Source: Methylotenera sp.
Lineage (GTDB): Bacteria > Pseudomonadota > Gammaproteobacteria > Burkholderiales > Methylophilaceae
DNA: 64,000 nucleotides
Reading direction: 5' to 3'
Assembly: GCA_017880905.1 (NCBI GenBank)
Contig: JADGRO010000032.1
Coordinates: 30,946 to 94,945 of the forward strand
The notes below the pieces were generated by a model. The model was not told the origin of the DNA. It saw only the letters and a list, made by a program, of their open reading frames with translations, and searched no databases. This document shows positions 63,501 to 64,000 of this stretch, piece after piece. The position numbers were made by a program, and so were the translations under genes. How positions within the stretch are numbered: position 1 is the first letter of the stretch; each line of letters opens with the position of its first letter.

Positions 63501-63881
63501 TAAACTGTCAATGGTAAAAATGCGCAAACGCGATGGATTTTCAATCAGCTTCCAGCCCTTATTTTGCGCATGTTGCAAGGCTTGCAGGCTGAGCTGGTAG
63601 GTAATTTGTTTATGCAGTTTATCTGGCGAAGTCTGGTTTGCAGCGCTAATTAAGCTATCTAAAATGCGCAAACGCATCTCGGCTGCTGCCTTGTTGGTAA
63701 AGGTAATGGCGATAATTTCTTCTGGTTCATCGACGGTTTGCAACAACCTCAAATATCGCTGCGTGAGTAACTCCGTCTTACCCGCGCCAGCGGGCGCTTC
63801 GACGATAAAAGAAGTTAAATCGAGCGCGCGCAGACGGTTTTTTTCATCGGCTTCGAGGTTGATTTGAGCTTGCTCAATCAT
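60504..63881 (-). CDS. AddA/RecB-like UvrD-family helicase-nuclease
   Basis: Double-strand-break repair helicase of 1125 residues. Walker A lies in SFIVEAPAGAGKTELLTQRY, and ITFTNKAAAEMRLRI, KHLLVDEFQDTSPSQITLLE, VGDPMQSIYRFRKANV and MTIHKSKGLEFDTVILPG are the other SF1 motifs. Near the C-terminus, AGSLAHLYMEM, RIDLTFTDED and RWIIDYKLTS fit the H-D-DxK pattern of RecB-type nucleases. The start ATG overlaps the stop of the upstream gene (ATGA), which suggests an AddA-AddB-like pair rather than RecBCD. Confidence 0.88.
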   Translation of the reverse strand: MIEQAQINLEADEKNRLRALDLTSFIVEAPAGAGKTELLTQRYLRLLQTVDEPEEIIAITFTNKAAAEMRLRILDSLISAANQTSPDKLHKQITYQLSLQALQHAQNKGWKLIENPSRLRIFTIDSLCAHLARQMPLMSRFGAQPSVTENADALYAQAAAQTLALLEDNTHSSVVKAALGYVDNDANQLTNLLVKMLAKRDQWLHQAQHEVDSEQLQNTLRYLVEQELQAAADALPLAFQQLIMPIARFAASNLPCDDSVALLLDWETPIFAKPETLSMWCALADLLLTDKGEPRKESGLNVKFGFPPTDDGRAQKLALVEVIAAINDLAPLHRVRSLPSLTNDETSWQIITSLSKLLNLAVAQLWLVFQRTGEVDFVEIAQRATQALTNNFGEPTQLALKLDYQIKHLLVDEFQDTSPSQITLLEQLTLGWQMDDGRTLFCVGDPMQSIYRFRKANVAQFIHAASRGIGDIQLHKLQLYRNNRSCPPIVDWINETFAHIFPAFDNETQGAIHYRPFIADPNNHEPQAGVEVHSILKRASESLEAVNQREAEAVIRIIQREQAENPGKKIAILVRAKKHLAPLVTKLRRKHKNIAFQAVEIEALQGRQIVQDLLALTHALHHRADRVHWLAILRAPWCGLTLHDLHALAGSNHHSTIWALMQNDEVVNRLSADGQARLKHVRDIFAEAFATQGRVNVSRWIRGIWLMLNGTACLWEQSDIVDVQAFFACLDDLDRSNQFSPERMDAEITKLFATPDSHGGDLQMMTIHKSKGLEFDTVILPGLGAKGGGNNSNKPLVLWEEVTVEERPELLAAPYIPKGARDKNCVSPYDYLESLENERDANENARVLYVAVTRTKRKLHLVGIANQTEKGEINPIKNSYLDLLWSAVKQDFEAAESVENATSPKDNIANFTPRLIRLNYPQMPMLLQSDKTSTITPNIPQAKISLPPPNLNLVADAGSLAHLYMEMIANTGLEHWPVSRIETCSQAMQFWLLQQSHAKNEVEKQVPDIIAALKKTITSPEGLWIFAPRASSQAELSITTIDENNQLQEHRIDLTFTDEDLLTKTKTRWIIDYKLTSADKNANLKIAVEQHRPQLERYASLFLHENLPIKKAVFFLSLGKLVEID

Positions 63882-64000
63882 GTTTCGGTGCTCTGAAACC
63901 GCTCAAACTGCAATTGCCGTTCTGGCAGCCTTAAAAGTGGCGTAACCTCGCAATAAACAAGTAAACTTTCGTCATTAAATCGCACGGCGGCCTCTCCAGC
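63878..64000 (-). CDS. C-terminus of upstream gene, probable AddB-like partner (partial)
   Basis: The last 40 codons of a frame open to the window edge, reading AGEAAVRFNDESLLVYCEVT and ending FERFQSTET. The stop TGA overlaps the helicase ATG by four bases. By position it is likely the PD-(D/E)XK nuclease/AddB-like partner of the helicase, but the fragment is too short to show a motif. Confidence 0.5.
   Translation of the reverse strand, partial: AGEAAVRFNDESLLVYCEVTPLLRLPERQLQFERFQSTET

Overview
The window is a chromosomal segment of a Gram-negative bacterium with fairly AT-rich DNA. The gene set and order point to a betaproteobacterium, and I infer a methylotroph of the Methylophilaceae type (Methylotenera/Methylophilus-like). 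The supporting signs are the tyrA-aroA-cmk-rpsA-ihfB-lapB run, ftsK-lolA-rarA-serS, the bpt-aat pair, dcd next to a large basic amino acid decarboxylase, zwf/pgl/rpiA of sugar-phosphate cycling, and a MauE-like membrane protein. No rRNA, tRNA, CRISPR array, transposase or prophage was recognised.

Layout. 0-3.6 kb (+): hom (truncated by the window edge), thrC, thyA, folA. 3.6-8 kb (-): basic amino acid decarboxylase, dcd, zwf. 8.2-12.7 kb: dienelactone-hydrolase-like gene, pgl, an atypical NRAMP-like transporter, a TfoX-like gene and apbC. 12.7-16.1 kb: metG facing an OprB-type porin. 16.4-24 kb (-): a secreted helix-hairpin-helix protein with a Lys/Ala tail, pyrF, lapB, ihfB, rpsA, cmk, aroA, tyrA. 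24-29.8 kb: a soluble PAS-GGDEF protein, bpt-aat, a membrane-bound Cache/PAS/GGDEF protein, an HMA-MauE fusion and a small winged-helix-like protein. 29.8-32 kb: a YgiQ-type radical SAM protein.

32-35.6 kb is an accessory and decaying stretch. It holds an AT-rich HNH-like gene, a broken second copy of rsuA, a nonsense-interrupted hemerythrin, the intact rsuA, a nonsense-interrupted coiled-coil membrane protein, a DUF3617 protein and an internally deleted aquaporin. 35.7-46.5 kb: an SpoU methyltransferase, gluQ, a DUF3301 protein, an orphan helical protein, amtB with a readable NtrC/sigma-54 promoter, a third GGDEF protein, ispD-ispF, an ABC exporter, a DUF1348 protein, another nonsense-interrupted gene and an Smr protein. 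46.5-59.8 kb: trxB, ftsK-lolA-rarA-serS, an MltF-like transglycosylase, rpiA, mfd and a DedA protein. 59.8-64 kb: a two-gene module of a 75-residue protein and a ribbon-helix-helix protein with a strong promoter and direct repeats, then an AddA/RecB-like helicase-nuclease and the C-terminus of its probable partner.

Most of the window is housekeeping. The points most worth a second look are the pseudogene cluster and its shared type of stop mutation, the ribbon-helix-helix module, ribosomal protein S1 without its sixth domain, the NRAMP-like transporter without the usual metal-binding motifs, and the nitrogen-control promoter of amtB.
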